The notes under the pieces were generated by a model, which was given only the letters and a program-made list of their open reading frames with translations, was not told the DNA's origin and searched no databases. A DNA stretch of 64,000 bases. Origin: Apoda limacodes (Eukaryota > Arthropoda > Insecta > Lepidoptera > Limacodidae). The stretch is from positions 930,001 to 994,000 of the forward strand of contig OX291551.1 in assembly GCA_946406115.1 (NCBI GenBank), given 5' to 3'. Numbering within the stretch: the stretch's first letter is position 1; each line of letters starts with the position of its first letter. Shown piece after piece: positions 1 to 11,752 of this stretch. The position numbers and the translations under genes are program-made.

Positions 1-847
1 AATATTTTTGTATTTTTTAAACCTCTTTGTATTAAACAAACAAAAAAAAACATTTTTGTAATAAAAAAACAAGTTTTTTCTGCCTTAAATTTTGTATAAC
101 CTAAAAATTTAGCTTTCTTCCAGAAACTTCTGGACCAGTGATAATAACACCCCTTTACTACAATTTCAGGGTATATTTCAACTATAGTATTGATTGGTGC
201 TAATTCGTAGTCACAGTGTACTTTTATAGGTTTGAACTCCGGAAGCTACGACTTGATCAAACTGAACAAAATGGAGTTACTTTCAGTTTTTTTATCTGTC
301 ATCAAAGCAAATATTTAAGGAAGAACATTGTTTTCTCGACAGAACTGCCTACATCTCCAAGAAGTGTGTAAAGCTGGGCAAACGGTGCTGGGCAGCTGCT
401 AAAAGTCCCATCCATAAAAATCTCTTTCACATATTTAATTTTCTCGCGTACATCTAAGATGAAAAACTAAAATCCTATTACTTTTAAAACAAAAATCAGC
501 CAATAGATACTCGTGAAATATTGTCTGGACAACAACATTCACAACATCTTTAAAAGTAGTTCTTGGAACTCCGTTGGCTTCATTTCGTGCATCATATAAG
601 ATTTTGCTAAACGCAGGTATACTTAGTACAAAGGGATGAACACCACAGTTTTTTGATTTGTTGTCATATGATTTCGTTCGTCACTCTTTTTTCCCGTCTC
701 CTTCAATTCAGCCATTTCCTTTAAAGCTATATTTTTTGAAATGTCGGGATTGCAAGTTTGTTGTTTTTTTTTTTCGTCACATCATCGTCTCCCTATAAAG
801 TTTAAAGACATTAGTAAAAAAGTAGCCAGTTTAAATAAAAATACATA
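1..847. other. AT-rich sequence, nothing recognised
   Basis: About 850 bases of AT-rich DNA with homopolymer runs. I see no ORF with recognisable homology, no splice-flanked exon candidate and no repeat that recurs elsewhere in the window. Probably decayed intergenic or repeat-derived sequence. Confidence 0.5.
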
Positions 848-1413
848 TATTTTTTTATACCTCTAAGGTGGCAAACAAGCTTGCGGTCCGCCTGATGGTA
901 AGCGGTCACTGCAGCATAGGGACGCTTGCAATACCTGGGGCATCACTTGCGCGTTGCCGACCCTTAATAACTTCTTTTTTGAAGAACCCCATACTGTAGT
1001 TCTTAGAGGAAACGTTTTCAAAAGAAAAGAGTTTTCGTGGGAGAAAGTTACTCTGAAACTTAACCTAGTCTAGTTTGGCACCTTAGTGATATATCAAAAA
1101 CCGCACTGTACGTGACCATTTAGGTTCTAAGGTGTGAGGATGAACTCCCTGCCGATGGCGAGAGTTGCGATGGTAGAAAGTAGCAGTAGGCATAATTTCG
1201 AATAATTCCTCAGAACACATCCTATTATACAATCAGTAGAACACACACATAGGGGCAAAGTCTCTCCTCAGTCCTATGGGAGCAGCAACCTTTGCCCCGA
1301 GTACTGCTTCGCTCTGTGGAGTACTCCAAGTTTTTTGTTTTTTTGTTTCACCTTGTCTTGCAAATTATCTCGAAGCTGAACATTGCTTAAAATGTCAATA
1401 CCAAGTATCCCAA
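848..1413 (-). pseudogene. family A non-LTR retrotransposon, truncated 3' end
   Basis: Minus-strand 3' end of the abundant family A element, starting at the motif AAGGTGGCAAACAAGC (reverse of the 3' terminus) and running back into the C-terminal part of ORF2. The reading frame is destroyed by stops and indels. The same sequence is seen at 14259-15270 (minus) and at 21.1-22.8, 45.7-46.3 and 50.4-51.0 kb (plus). It is 5' truncated at about 1413, within the region matching the conserved codons before the KLGVLNRAKQYFT motif. Truncation from the 5' side is the usual outcome of target-primed reverse transcription. Dead copy. Confidence 0.85.
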
Positions 1414-1691
1414 TGCCTAATCTATATATCTTACGTAGGTACTTACCTTTAGAGTCACTGTCCCTAAACATTTGGTTTTTCTATAATTGGAACATCTCCA
1501 AATAGATTCTCCATTTTTATATTTTTTAAGGAGATGGTATTTATTTAGATTTGCCTCGCTTTATATTTAAAAGTGTGTTATATGTGAATCACAATCATCC
1601 ATTATTTTCATTTTTTTTTTACAGGAACTATTTACTTTCGATGTCCCTGTAACTCAGAATCTTTATAACCTCCGGACTTGTAATCCATTTT

Positions 1692-2380
1692 TAGGGTTCC
1701 GTACCGCAAAAGGAAAAAATGGGTTCCTTTTGTTATAGGATAACTTTGTTGTCCGTCTGTCTGTCTGTCAAGACCCTTTATCTCTGGAACACGTGAAGGT
1801 ATCAAGTTGAAATTACTATCAAATATCTCTAAGGTCTAAGGTCCTTTGAAGCTGTAAAAAAATCAAGCTTCTAAGTTGATGCAATAAAAAATACGGCGAA
1901 ATACGGCCATTTTGTCGTATATTTAAATCAAACATTAAAAAAAAGATAGTCTGTCTGTCTGATAAAACCCTTTTATTCAAGACCGTGTAGAGGTATCAAG
2001 TTCAAATTAATATCAAATACTAAGGTCTCTTCAAGCTGTAAAAACAAGCTTTTAAGTCAACGTAATAAAAAAAACACGTCAAAAGACGGGCGTTTTTGTC
2101 GCATATTTTGACATTCACAAATAAATCAAACCCTATGGGGACTTCCCGTTGTGCTGCTTGCGTTGACCTTCCGTTGCGAATCTTGAAATTTGACACGAAG
2201 CCATAAATATAGGAAAAGATTCGTTTATTTGTAGTTTCAAGACATTAAAAAAAAGTTTGTCTGTCTGTCTGTAAGACCTTTTTACTAAGAAACGCCTGAA
2301 GGTATCAAGTTTAAATTATTAGCAAATACTGAGATCTACGGTCCCTTGAAGCTGCAAAAAAATGAACGCTACTCCAGAGG
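1692..2380 (+). repeat. GGGTTCCGTAC-type interspersed repeat, internally duplicated
   Basis: Starts with AGGGTTCCGTACC and GTCCGTCTGTCTGTCTG. It then carries three related segments that each begin with a GTCTGTCTGTC run and continue AGGTATCAAGTT (near 1742, 1951 and 2259). Related copies lie at 4720-4942, 26637-27105 and 56890-57320. The tandem arrangement is peculiar to this copy. Confidence 0.7.
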
Positions 2381-2387
2381 CATTAAA

Positions 2388-2430
2388 GCGCGTTTGAAGA
2401 ACTCCACACTGTAATCCCTAGAAAAAACCC
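2388..2430 (-). repeat. tiny family A fragment
   Basis: About 43 bases (TTGAAGAACTCCACACTGTA and following) match the minus-strand family A 3' region seen at 975-1015. No flanking family A sequence remains. Confidence 0.5.
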
Positions 2431-2439
2431 TTTAGGGCC

Positions 2440-2830
2440 CGTGACACCACCGGCTCACACCACTGGTGGTGTCAAGGGGATTTTTCAGTCCCCATGGCAC
2501 CACCGACAAATAGTGTAATCACTTACTTCATCGATGAATATTTGCCATACAAGTTCTATTGAACAAAATACAAGTGTTTTGTTCGGGTTTACTTACTCAA
2601 ATAAAAATTAAGTTTATAAAAATAAAATAAATATTCATGAGCTTCATTTGTCATTATTTTCCCGTGGTCCTACTGCGTAGTTCGACTGGTAGTAACCAAG
2701 GGCAATGATTTTTGTCCCTGGTTCTAGTAGTCTAGTAGTCTAGTGGTAGTTTTTTATGACACTTGCTCGTAAACAGTGTAGTCACGAGCTTGTTCTTTGT
2801 AAATTTTACTTTACAGAACAGATAGATTTC
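2440..2830. other. AT-rich sequence with a small palindrome
   Basis: Contains an imperfect palindrome around CACCACCGG ... CCACTGGTGGTG (about 2446-2474) and short CTAGTAGT repeats near 2725. No gene is visible. Confidence 0.4.
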
Positions 2831-3375
2831 TTCAAGATCTTTATTTTTGATGACAGCTGTCAACTAGAAACGGCTTTATCTCGGTAACTTTGAATCTTAG
2901 ACTAGTAGGTTCTTGACAGATGTGATAGATCTCATCAATATTCATTATACAATTCATTCTACATGCGGAGAACATGTTTTGGAGTTTCGAAGATAAAGCC
3001 GTTTCTAGTTCGATAGCTGTCATTTGAAATAAAGACCTTGATGAGATCTATCATTTCGGCAAGGAAACTGCTAGTCTAAGATCAATAGTAAGGGAGATAT
3101 AGCTATTTATAGTTTGACAGCTGTCATCAAAAATAAAGATCTTGATGAGATCTATCATTTTTGCAAGAAAACTGCTAGTCTAAGATCAATAGTTAGGGAG
3201 ATATAGCTCTTTCTAGTTTGACAGCTATCATCGAAAATAAAGACCTTGATGAGATCTATCATTTCGGCAAGGAAACTGCTAGTCTAAGATCAATAGTTAG
3301 GGAGATATAGCTTCCTAGTTTGACAGCTGTTATCAAAAATAAAGATCTTGATGAGATCTATCATTTCTGTAAACC
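2831..3375. repeat. 105-bp tandem repeat with an inverted leading arm
   Basis: Units beginning GACAGCTGTCATCAAAAAT and containing TTGATGAGATCTATCATTT start near 3011, 3116, 3221 and 3322 (spacing 105, 105 and 101). The left segment 2831-2960 carries the same motifs in reverse (AAGATCTTTATTTTTGATGA), so the block is both tandem and foldback. The short open frame on the minus strand here is just the repeat. Confidence 0.8.
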
Positions 3376-3940
3376 TATTGAAGACCAGACAGTAAAATTA
3401 TTTCTTTATTACTGTTTTTCTTTTATATTGTATTTATTATTCTATATTAAGTATTGATTATTACCTACCGACTCTTCCGTGAAGGAAAACATCGTGAGGA
3501 AACCTGCATAAGTAAAAAAAAACTCATGTAAACACCCTCGATAAGGGGAGGCCGTGTCACGAATGACACCACGGAGCAAATAATGACACTAAATTTTGAT
3601 TTATTTTATTTTACCTAGATGTTGATTGCGCTCGATACTTACGCCGACCTGCCGCCCCGCCCGCCGCGCCGGCTTTCATTCATGTTTGTAGTATACATAT
3701 ATCTAAAGCTATGTTCGCAGACGCAGCTGTGTTCAGTCTCTTTCCTACTATTTATCTATAGCGATACGTTTTAGTTATAGGTATGTTTTCGTGGGTAACT
3801 TGATGTGTCGCCTACTGTACTACGGTTAATATATTTGCTTTTTGTGCTGTGTAATTGTGTATTACTGGGTAAGTCATAAATCGTTTTGTTTTCTATCACA
3901 GTGCGGTTTTTTATAGTTAATACTATAACTACTCCTTACG
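3376..3940. other. no gene seen
   Basis: AT-rich flank, then a short GC-rich run around 3640-3675 (CGCCCGCCGCGCCGGC). No coding or structural signal I can name. Confidence 0.4.
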
Positions 3941-4345
3941 GCTCTGTGCCGTGACTGAAGTCTGAAAGACGGCGGTTATCTTCTATTACTGCGAAGGCCA
4001 GTGCGTGTCAGCTGGTTTGCGGCCTCTGCACCGAGGGAGGCCAGGAGTTTCTTTAAACTCCATATCCTCCGCCTGCCTGGAGTACCCTGTGCTCCAAACC
4101 TTCGGCCTGTGCGGTAGCGGTGCTGCAGCCTGAGCACCCGTTCCACACCAAGGCTACGTGGCGAACTGCGTCCACGTACAACTTGCATTGTGCCTGCCAC
4201 GTGCGGCATACTAAACACAACTCACCACACGTCTTAGGGTGACATACACCCTACATTCAGTCCCGTGCGCGTCTACCTTCTTCGGTGGCGGACGGCGGCG
4301 GAGACCTGCGGGGTGGCAACGATGTGCAAGACTCCTGATCGGGCT
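3941..4345. other. GC-rich island, unidentified
   Basis: Distinctly GC-rich against its surroundings. The 80-codon minus-strand open frame at 3976-4218 is arginine-rich with no recognisable domain and looks like a composition artefact. It could be the 3' end of an unrecognised retroelement; a sequence search is needed to tell. Confidence 0.35.
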
Positions 4346-4719
4346 CTAGGCCGAAAAAGCTTTATTGTTATTCGATCTCTAATAAAATATTTAAAAGTAT
4401 ACACTTTGAAATCTGTGAAGACAGGGTTGCATCTCTAAGTCTTTCTATTAACTTAGGTAGTCTATACCATTGTAACATAAATAGTTTCGATAGAGTTATT
4501 TACGGTTTAAGAATCTCCTTACGTGATTAGGAGAATATTGTTTATTAAATCTTGTTGAGATAAAAGTGTACGATTATAACCTGCCTTACCCTCTGAAAGT
4601 AGTTTCTTTACTCACCTCTAAACTTCCTCTACCTAAACTTTTATCTTCTGAGCACCTAGCCGGTGTATTCGGTAATAGGGCACTCCTACTAACATGTCCT
4701 GTTCTGTATCTATACAGTC

Positions 4720-4942
4720 GTTTATGCCGTAAATTTCCGCAAATTTTCGAAACTCGCGAACTCAGAATCTTGAAATTTGGTACGAAGCAACGTCTTATAG
4801 CACAGATAAAGGAAAAAATTTGAAAACCGTAAGTTTTTGTTAGATCATATAATAAAAATATTTTTAATAATATACAACAACATATAAATTGTTTGCACGG
4901 AACCCTCGGTGACTCGTCAGACTCGCACTTGGCCAGTTTTTT
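4720..4942 (+). repeat. partial GGGTTCCGTAC/GCCAAGTGCGAGTC repeat
   Basis: Shares GAATCTTGAAATTTGGTACGA with the reverse strand of the copy at 26.8 kb and ends GACTCGCACTTGGCCAG followed by a T run, the characteristic outer end of this repeat. The other end is missing. Confidence 0.65.
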
Positions 4943-5139
4943 TTCTTTAATAACCTAATATTTATAGCGTAACAGCTATGTTTTATGAGTATAAGCTATT
5001 ACATAAATTGTCAGTGTATAAAAATACAGGACATAACACTGATTTAGAACAATAATATTACATGCATTTTGTAATTTTTAAAAAATGACCCGAGTCAAAA
5101 TGACATCGCAGCGCACTCACCACGAGTTGTATACTTTCT

Positions 5140-5485
5140 TTTGATTTAGCCGTTTTGTACTTTTGAGACTCTATAGGAGTCTCAGCCCATATAGCGCCCA
5201 ACGCTTAAGGGCTCCCCGTGGGGGGAGCCTCGGCTTGGGTTGTCGCTCTTGGGGCGGTCCCTTCGATCAGCGTGAGTCTTGAACTCGAAGGTGAGTCAGT
5301 GCCAGGAGGGGAGTTCCCCGTTACGCGGGTGCGGTTGCGATTGAGTGGGGGCGAGAAGCGCCTCGGCACTCTTTGATACCTCGTGTATCCTTGCGGGCGC
5401 CGACGAACCCAGGGACGTCGGCGTCGTGTTAGGGGTGAGGCTTTATTAGGAGAGGTCGTTGAGACTAATCTCGCTATCCGGATAT
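5140..5485. other. second GC-rich island, unidentified
   Basis: About 350 bases of GC-rich DNA with GGCTCCCCGTGGGGGGAGCC (a near-perfect 20-bp palindrome near 5209) and a purine-rich 3' half. No domain in any frame. Its composition is unlike its AT-rich neighbours, so it may be a transferred or retroelement-derived block. Confidence 0.35.
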
Positions 5486-5538
5486 GTAGTGTAGCTATGT
5501 AGTGTCAAGAAACGGAATATAGCCGTATATAACAAAAA

Positions 5539-5955
5539 AAAACCGGCTTCAAAAAGGTGCACTAAAAAGATAAAAATAATTACTTATTTCCAAAAATGTG
5601 ATCTGAATTACAGTTGTTTTTTTGTTAAAAAGTTTTTATTTAATACTTTTACGTCAAAAATTGCTTTTTTTTCTTGTATATTAAAAATATTCATACTCGT
5701 AACAAAATTTTAAACAATCATCAACATAACACCAGTTCCAAATCCAAATTAACATTTATTTTCTTTTTCCTCCAAAAGTTTGAATTTTAAATTCAATCCA
5801 TTAATATGGGACCATCTTAAAGGAGGAAAGTATACCCTTTTAAATAAAAAAAGAATTTTTCGAATCGGTCCAGGCGTCTTAGAGGGGGATCGGGGAACAT
5901 ACATAAAAAAAATGATTCCGACGAATTGAGAACCTCCTTCTTTTCAAGTCGGTTA
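5539..5955. mobile_element. MITE with ACCG(A/G)CTTCAAAA terminal inverted repeats
   Basis: Left end AACCGGCTTCAAAAAGG (5541), right end TTGAGAACCTCCTTCTTTT followed by CAAGTCGGTT (5926-5954), which is the reverse complement of AACCGACTTG. Element length about 417 bp, no coding capacity. Fragments of the same family are at 17201-17376 (opposite orientation) and about 36000-36140. The element abuts a gypsy remnant at 5956. Confidence 0.75.
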
Positions 5956-6600
5956 AAAAGTAAATTGAAACGAAATGACGGCATAAAGACACCGAAAAAT
6001 GTTAAAGAGGTAAGATCGTTAGTAGGGTTTTTTTCATATTATAGGAAGTTCATTCCAGATTTTGCAAAAACAGCGCTTCCATTAGCTGATCTAACTCGTA
6101 AAAATAGAAAATTTCCTTTGGGAGAGAGAGAGAGAGGTAGCAGCGCTACAAGATTAATTAGGAAAAATAAAGGAACCCCCGTTACTATGTTATTTTTCAG
6201 ATAAAATAGTGTTAAACCGAAAATAGCAACGGACGCGAGCTATACATGTTTAGAAGGCAAATCTGAAAAAAAAATTTTTCGATAACATATGCATCAAGAA
6301 AGCTTTCGGAAGCAGAAAGAAATTATTCTATCACGGAGAAGGAATGCTTAGCATTAGTTTGGAAATTTTTTTTTTTTAGTAGTTATATATGGGGGAAAAT
6401 AGTACAGGTAGATACTGACTATAAGGCGTTATGATGGTTGGCAATCAATAGGAATAGAACAGGTAGGATTGCGCGATGGATTTTAGCATTGCAGGAATTC
6501 CAATTTACTGTCAATCATATAAAGGGGACAAAAAATTCTTTGGCATTCGGCCTTGGCCTTAAGGTACAACCGGACTTTAAAGATAATTTAATGCTTTTAT
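5956..6600 (+). pseudogene. Ty3/gypsy pol remnant (RT C-terminus and RNase H)
   Basis: Translating the plus strand with frame changes gives the end of a gypsy reverse transcriptase (TPKNVKEVRSLVGFFSYYRK, RT connection region) at about 5986-6110, followed by an RNase H domain with ATDASYTCLEG near 6228 and the run ASRKLSEAERNYSITEKE at about 6295-6350, then VDTDYKAL and ARWILALQEFQF near 6405-6500. These are textbook landmarks of gypsy RNase H. A short open frame (5926-6204) covers only the first part; frameshifts, a GA microsatellite at 6122 and poly(T) expansions break the rest. No LTR could be assigned. The element lies directly after the MITE at 5539, which may have inserted into its upstream RT. 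Confidence 0.8.
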
Positions 6601-6724
6601 CGATTCATCAATAGGTTAAGTAATCGAGGCGTAAATAGATTTAAGGGGTTTTAATTAGAGAAAATGTGGTAATGCATTTACATAAATGTCCCATACATTT
6701 TGACAGTAAATTGGAATACAGGAC

Positions 6725-6783
6725 GTATATAGATACGTTATACCAAGAGCACTCATGAATAACATTCTATCAGAAATTCACGA
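6725..6783 (+). pseudogene. gypsy pol fragment before integrase
   Basis: About 20 codons (YVIPRALMNNILSEIHDD reading on plus, with a frame adjustment) resemble the linker between RNase H and the integrase zinc finger in gypsy pol. It ends where a minus-strand 3' tail with (AAT)n begins at 6783, so the integrase is lost by insertion or deletion. Confidence 0.5.
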
Positions 6784-6925
6784 TGATAATAATAATAAAT
6801 ACTCTTTATTGTAAACCAAACAAATAACTTAATCTAAGAAACACTAATTATAAGATGCAATGTACCGTAGGCAGTGTTATCGCCAAGAAGCAAATTCTGC
6901 TACACAACCTATGGCTAAAGGAAAA
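6784..6925 (-). repeat. non-LTR/SINE-type 3' end with (ATT)n tail
   Basis: On the minus strand the segment runs ...GCCTACGGTACATTGCATC ... AATAAAGAGTATTTATTATT, i.e. a retroposon 3' end with simple-repeat tail, inserted into the gypsy remnant. 5' truncated. Confidence 0.55.
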
Positions 6926-7740
6926 TTTCAATAAAGAGTTAGGTTGGTGGTGTACTTGTATCATTAAAATTGCAACATTATATATATAGTTAAATAAACA
7001 TTATTGTTCTATTTATACCTACATAAAAATTACATACCAAATAAATTAATACTTACTTACATGTATGTATCATACACTTACTTAAACAAAAATGTAGCAG
7101 ATTGAAGAAATTAAATATCAGACGAAGAGGATAAGCTGTAAAAGATAGCACAGTTTAAGAATTTGTCCTAACATTGTGATTCAATGTTAGAAGTGTGGAA
7201 AAGGGCAAAGCCAGGTACGGGCAGGGTGCGCGTTAGTTCCTGCCTTTTATCGGTTTTTCGACGAACGCTTTGAATGCGCGCAGTGTAATCCTGCTAATTC
7301 GCGGCAGACCTGGCTACTGGCTACTGCCCGCGATATTTGAATTGTCGATTGTAAAAATAGATAAAGATGACGGCTGGGCCTTTTTTATACACAGGTGTAA
7401 TAAAATAATTGAAACACCAATATAGTCATGTACCTACACTTTCAAATCAAACAGCTTCATGGCGTGCGCGCTGAACACTTCCAGGAATGCCCGTTTTTGA
7501 GGCGCGTAGCGTGCGCGCGGACCGTCCACATCACAGACCTAGGATTTTTACACTACGCTATATTCTATATCTATGGTTCACATACATTCGTGTTGCATTG
7601 CATCTTGTGTTGCAAATAACCTGTACCCACCTTAACAGTCAACTGTTCGCTCATCCTTTTACGAGTAGAGAAGTAGTTTCTCAGTATTTTGATGATGTAA
7701 GGTCGTGTTGACACTCGATCGCTTTATCTACTATTTTTTA
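6926..7740. other. no gene seen
   Basis: Mostly AT-rich. Between about 7200 and 7330 is a moderately GC-rich patch, and overlapping short open frames at 7428-7711 show no domain. Nothing recurs elsewhere. Confidence 0.4.
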
Positions 7741-8056
7741 TCTACGGGTCCGTCCGCCCGAAATTCGGTTATCGGTGTAGGATTTCAACGGAATCTTCTC
7801 AATTATAGAAAAAAATCCGACTCACGCTTGAAGTTTTCAAGTAACTTACCTATGTCTTTCCTACTTAAACTATCTCCATGCCAAATTTTCCCTCGGTTCT
7901 ACCCGCCCTAAATTCGATTATCGGTGTAGGATTTCAACGGCAATTCCTAAATTATCGAAAAAAAAAACGACTGACACTTGACGTTTTCAAGTAGCCTATG
8001 TCAGAAAAATAGACAGACAGACAGAGTTACTTTCGCATTTATGATATTAGTATGGA
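7741..8056 (-). repeat. ACTAATATTATAAATG-type repeat with internal duplication
   Basis: Read on the minus strand it begins CCATACTAATATCATAAATG followed by GTCTGTCTGTC and ends near GGGCGGACG. Copies are seen at 32786-33098 and 47083-47392. Here a ~160-bp part (TTATCGGTGTAGGATTTCAA at about 7770 and 7920) is duplicated in tandem. I recall such elements as non-autonomous Helitron-like repeats of Lepidoptera, but that class is an inference. Confidence 0.6.
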
Positions 8057-8989
8057 CTATTTGTCCATGATAAGGAACAGGTAAGATTACTGCAGTATGG
8101 ACGGCGTAAGAGCACTGCAGTATGGACGGCGTAAAGACGTGACGAAGCTTCCTTAATCCTGCCCAACCTAAATGGACCCTCCTTATCGGCTTCTTTTTCG
8201 AAATTATTTTTACCCAACTGCACTATAATATCATCGTCAGAAAATTGTAGGTGTGAGATTTACTCGCTGTTTACATTTACTTATGCCTTGTCTTTTCCAG
8301 TTATCAAGACTTAAAAACATAAGTGCAATTGTAAACAGTTTCGAGGACATGATATCCCCCGTTTCACTCCTTTTTGTACCTGGATAGGTCATGTTTGACT
8401 GTTTTGTGGAACCGATTTCGTTGACAAATTACACATACATCTCAACCACTTCGACTTATTGCCAAGTTAACTTTCTCATAGTCCACAGAGACTAGACACC
8501 TGGGCTGATGTCCGACGACGTCTTCTGTATAGTCTGCGTCACTGTTTGGATGTGCTGTGGTGCCGTAACTCCTCTATTCAGGTGGTTGAAAATCGTTCAA
8601 GAAAGGCAAGAAGATTTCCCATCTATTCGTGATAATGACCCTCGAAATAGCTAATAAACGTGGCCAGTTCTGGCAATAATTTTTCAGCTGGGTGTTATCT
8701 CCCGTATTGAAAAATAGGTTCAAAATGTCATGTATCAAAGTCAAGAGCAGAAGTAGCGGCACGCCTATGGGACTTTACCATATGACTTATAATGAAGTAA
8801 GTGCCAACAATGCCATTTTTGCCGATGAAAACAACATTTTGTACCAAGTCTGCCCCCCCCTAGCCCAAAAGCAGGCTACGCCCTTGAGTGTGGAATATTT
8901 AAGTGTTTGGGCAAATTTCAAGAGAGGTATTATAGTCCAGGCGCCTAATTATTTAGGAGTAGGACATAGGTATAGTGAATTAGGATAAT
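8057..8989. other. unrecognised region with a 98-codon open frame
   Basis: The plus-strand open frame at 8692-8988 (98 aa) starts with ATG but shows no domain, signal peptide or repeat that I recognise. Upstream, ACTGCAGTATGGACGGCGTA occurs twice at about 8092 and 8116. The frame may be chance; codon statistics or transcripts would be needed to promote it. Confidence 0.25.
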
Positions 8990-10449
8990 TTTAATAATTC
9001 AATAGGTTAATTTAGTTTAAGTTGTACATAAGGTGAAATTTTATTTAATATACAGACATAAAGAAGTCGGGTGAAAAAGTTTTAGCGTAAGAAATGTGTC
9101 ATTAATTAGGTTGTTTTTTTTATTTATTATGGCGATTATGAATAGTATAGGGATGTTAGGTGTCAAATAAATAGTTGAGAGAAGAATGAGCAAACAGCAG
9201 CCGGCAACTGGGATGAAGAAAAGGTATAGGTAAGCGGATTGTACATATAGTTAGTGAGTAAAGTTCAATAGTTGTAAACATATGGACAGCTCATTTATAT
9301 AGGAAAATAAATAAGGATTGGTGTTAGGTTATGTCAAAATTTGCTATACCTAATTTTGTAACCAAACTTAGTATGATCGTATTAGGTAGAAAAAAGTCGT
9401 AGGGGTTAGAGCTGCGTGTGATAGGATACGGAGATAACATAGTAATATTTTATATTTTTGAGGAGTTTGTCAAGATATGTTGACATTTTTTTTTGTGTTA
9501 AGCGCGAGTCCTAGGTAAAGAACGTTGGTTCCGTACAAAAAACATGACGTATTTGTAGTTATAATAATTTTGCACGATAGTTATAGTTAATATATTTCGT
9601 TAGTATTAGTGGTATATGAAAAGGGAATGAATTTAAACATTCAATGTTTTTTTTTATGAATAAAAATAAGGTTAATATAATTAATTGATCTTTAATTAAT
9701 ATTTAATATAAAAATAATTTCTTAGTATTACTAATGGGTTGGATTTGGACATATAGTGATGTTGAACCCTAATTATTTGATTATTGGGAAGTTAGGTAAT
9801 GTGGGTTAGAAGGCGAAGATAATTTATATCTTTTGTTTTTTTCTATTTTTGCATTGATTAGAGTAAAGTCAGGGTAACTTAAATAAAGCTGAATATTTTA
9901 ATGAAGGGAGTCAATTGATTAATTTTGACGGATGAAAGTGTAGTTATTGTAACATCTTATATATTGAAGATACTAATATGTGTGTTTATTTCTAGCATGA
10001 CGAATTATCCGTAGGGAATCGTATAGGTTAGGGGTAAGGGGTAAGCAGGTAAAAATAAATGGGGGATAGGGACTAAAGTAATATGTGCTGAGTGTTGCGA
10101 CAGAATATTATTTAATGAAATATTTGTAAAGTAAAGTAGCATAAAATTGTTTGGTTTTTATCTAAAGGTAATTGATACATTGTTTGTGAATTGATTTCGG
10201 TTTTTAAATGTTAGCGATATACTGTAATATTAAAGGAAATGGCATGTATTCATTAGGAGAGGTAGACAGTATCTGGTCTCTGAGCATTTCCTTGGTTTAC
10301 TTGGAGTGAGTGTAACAGAATAAAAGTCTATCTTATTCAGTTAGACTGCTATTGTAATAGTCAGATGTCGCGAAGACAGACCACGGGTTTAATTAACTCA
10401 TAGGTCAGTTTGTATACTTTCCACCTTTTTTGTAATTGTAATTGTAATA
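8990..10449. other. 1.4-kb AT-rich tract without ORFs
   Basis: Strongly AT-rich, no open frame above about 60 codons. The end (10300-10440) contains AGAATAAAAGTCTATC and a less AT-rich stretch that could be the polyadenylation part of an LTR, but I found no second LTR copy in the window. Confidence 0.35.
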
Positions 10450-11690
10450 GAAAGAAAGAAAAGAAAGAAAATACTTTTATTTAGCAAATAAGCAACACAT
10501 TATAGGTACAACAAAACATTCAAAAAAACAAAAAAAAAAGGATAGCAACTACAAGTTTTTTGTGTTGCATAATGCCAAATAAGGTATCCACTCAGCATAA
10601 GCTGCGGCCAAAGCCACAACACTGATTTTCAGTGGAGCCCTTTATTCGCCGTCAGATCTCCAAAAAAGATACATGCTCGATGAATTGGTTAAATAAACAT
10701 ATCCTATACCACAGAACATTATACAGAGAAAAATAAAATATAATAAAAAATCTATTCCTTTGTCTAATTACTATCTCTAAAGTATTCTTAACTACCATAA
10801 CAAAAGAGAAAGAAGTTTCGTTCTCTACACAAAGTAAGGCCACCGACTTAATTCCGATGCATGCTAGTACTATCTACCTATTTCTATACACGATCCTTGA
10901 CTTCATCTTACATATACAATATCTACATTACTTTAGAATACGATGAACATTTGCATATTTAAAGATACATATAATATAGACATAGATTTAAAATATCTAC
11001 AACTATGATTATTTGATATTAAACAACAGAAAAATAGATACGGTTTAAGGCAATTACTAATTTGAAGACCAGGCTGTATGGTGTAGTCCTTAGCCTCTCA
11101 AGCAAGGATAAACTAAACACTCCAATCAAAGAGAATATAATCACCACAGAGTACATTGTTACAAACACAGCTTAGAACAAACAAAACAATCAATTTTATG
11201 TACATATGAAGTTAAATGAAAACTATATCAAAATATTGTATAATATTGCTATTTTTATAGCAGTGTTCCCTATCAATAAGGTGGACCATGTGAAGCTCAA
11301 GTAAGAATATTACCCATTCTTTAAATTTACACTTTTATTTGTTGGTCTAAAAGATATTTCCTTAAGCTTTTACTGAATGCTACTTTCGATTTTGCTGCTC
11401 GGCAGGGGGGTGGTAGATCGTTCCAACACCGACTAGCAGCAAACTTGAAACTACCACGAAAGGCTGCCGTTCTATGGCGAGGACAAAGTATTAAGTAAGA
11501 TGAGGCCCGAGTCTCGTATCTATTTCTCTCACGTGCCCATGACAGTTTCTGATAAAGATAATAGGTGAGCCAAGGGAAAATTAAGCGTAACTTGTTGATA
11601 AAATTTCCATGCGGCCGGTGGACAATATGTAACAGGTCGCCCCCTGAAAAGTATTTAGCGGAAGTGGAAGCGATACAATCTTATTATTAT
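10450..11690 (-). pseudogene. family D LINE: RT C-terminus plus long 3' UTR (left arm)
   Basis: Minus-strand LINE fragment. From about 11690 down to the stop codon at 11327-11329 an uninterrupted frame encodes an RT C-terminal tail with the motifs RHRTAAFRGSFKFAASRCW and NDLPPP, typical of insect jockey-superfamily ORF2 ends; it has no ATG because it is 5' truncated. After the stop follows a 3' UTR of about 870 bp ending at 10450 in a GAAAGAAAAGAAAGAAA run (tail). The part 10450-11313 is nearly identical, in inverse orientation, to 11761-12626. The 63-codon frame at 10652-10843 lies in the UTR and recurs in the other arm, so it is not evidence for a gene. Confidence 0.85.
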
Positions 11691-11752
11691 TAAACTTCCA
11701 CGTATCTATGGTTAGGTAGTTTTTATAAGGAAGGAATTTGAAGAAAAACGAA

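Noticed and set aside
10652..10843. 63-codon ORF conserved in two copies (also 12231-12422)
   Set aside because: It lies in the two arms of a duplicated LINE 3' UTR; the identity is due to the repeat, not coding constraint.
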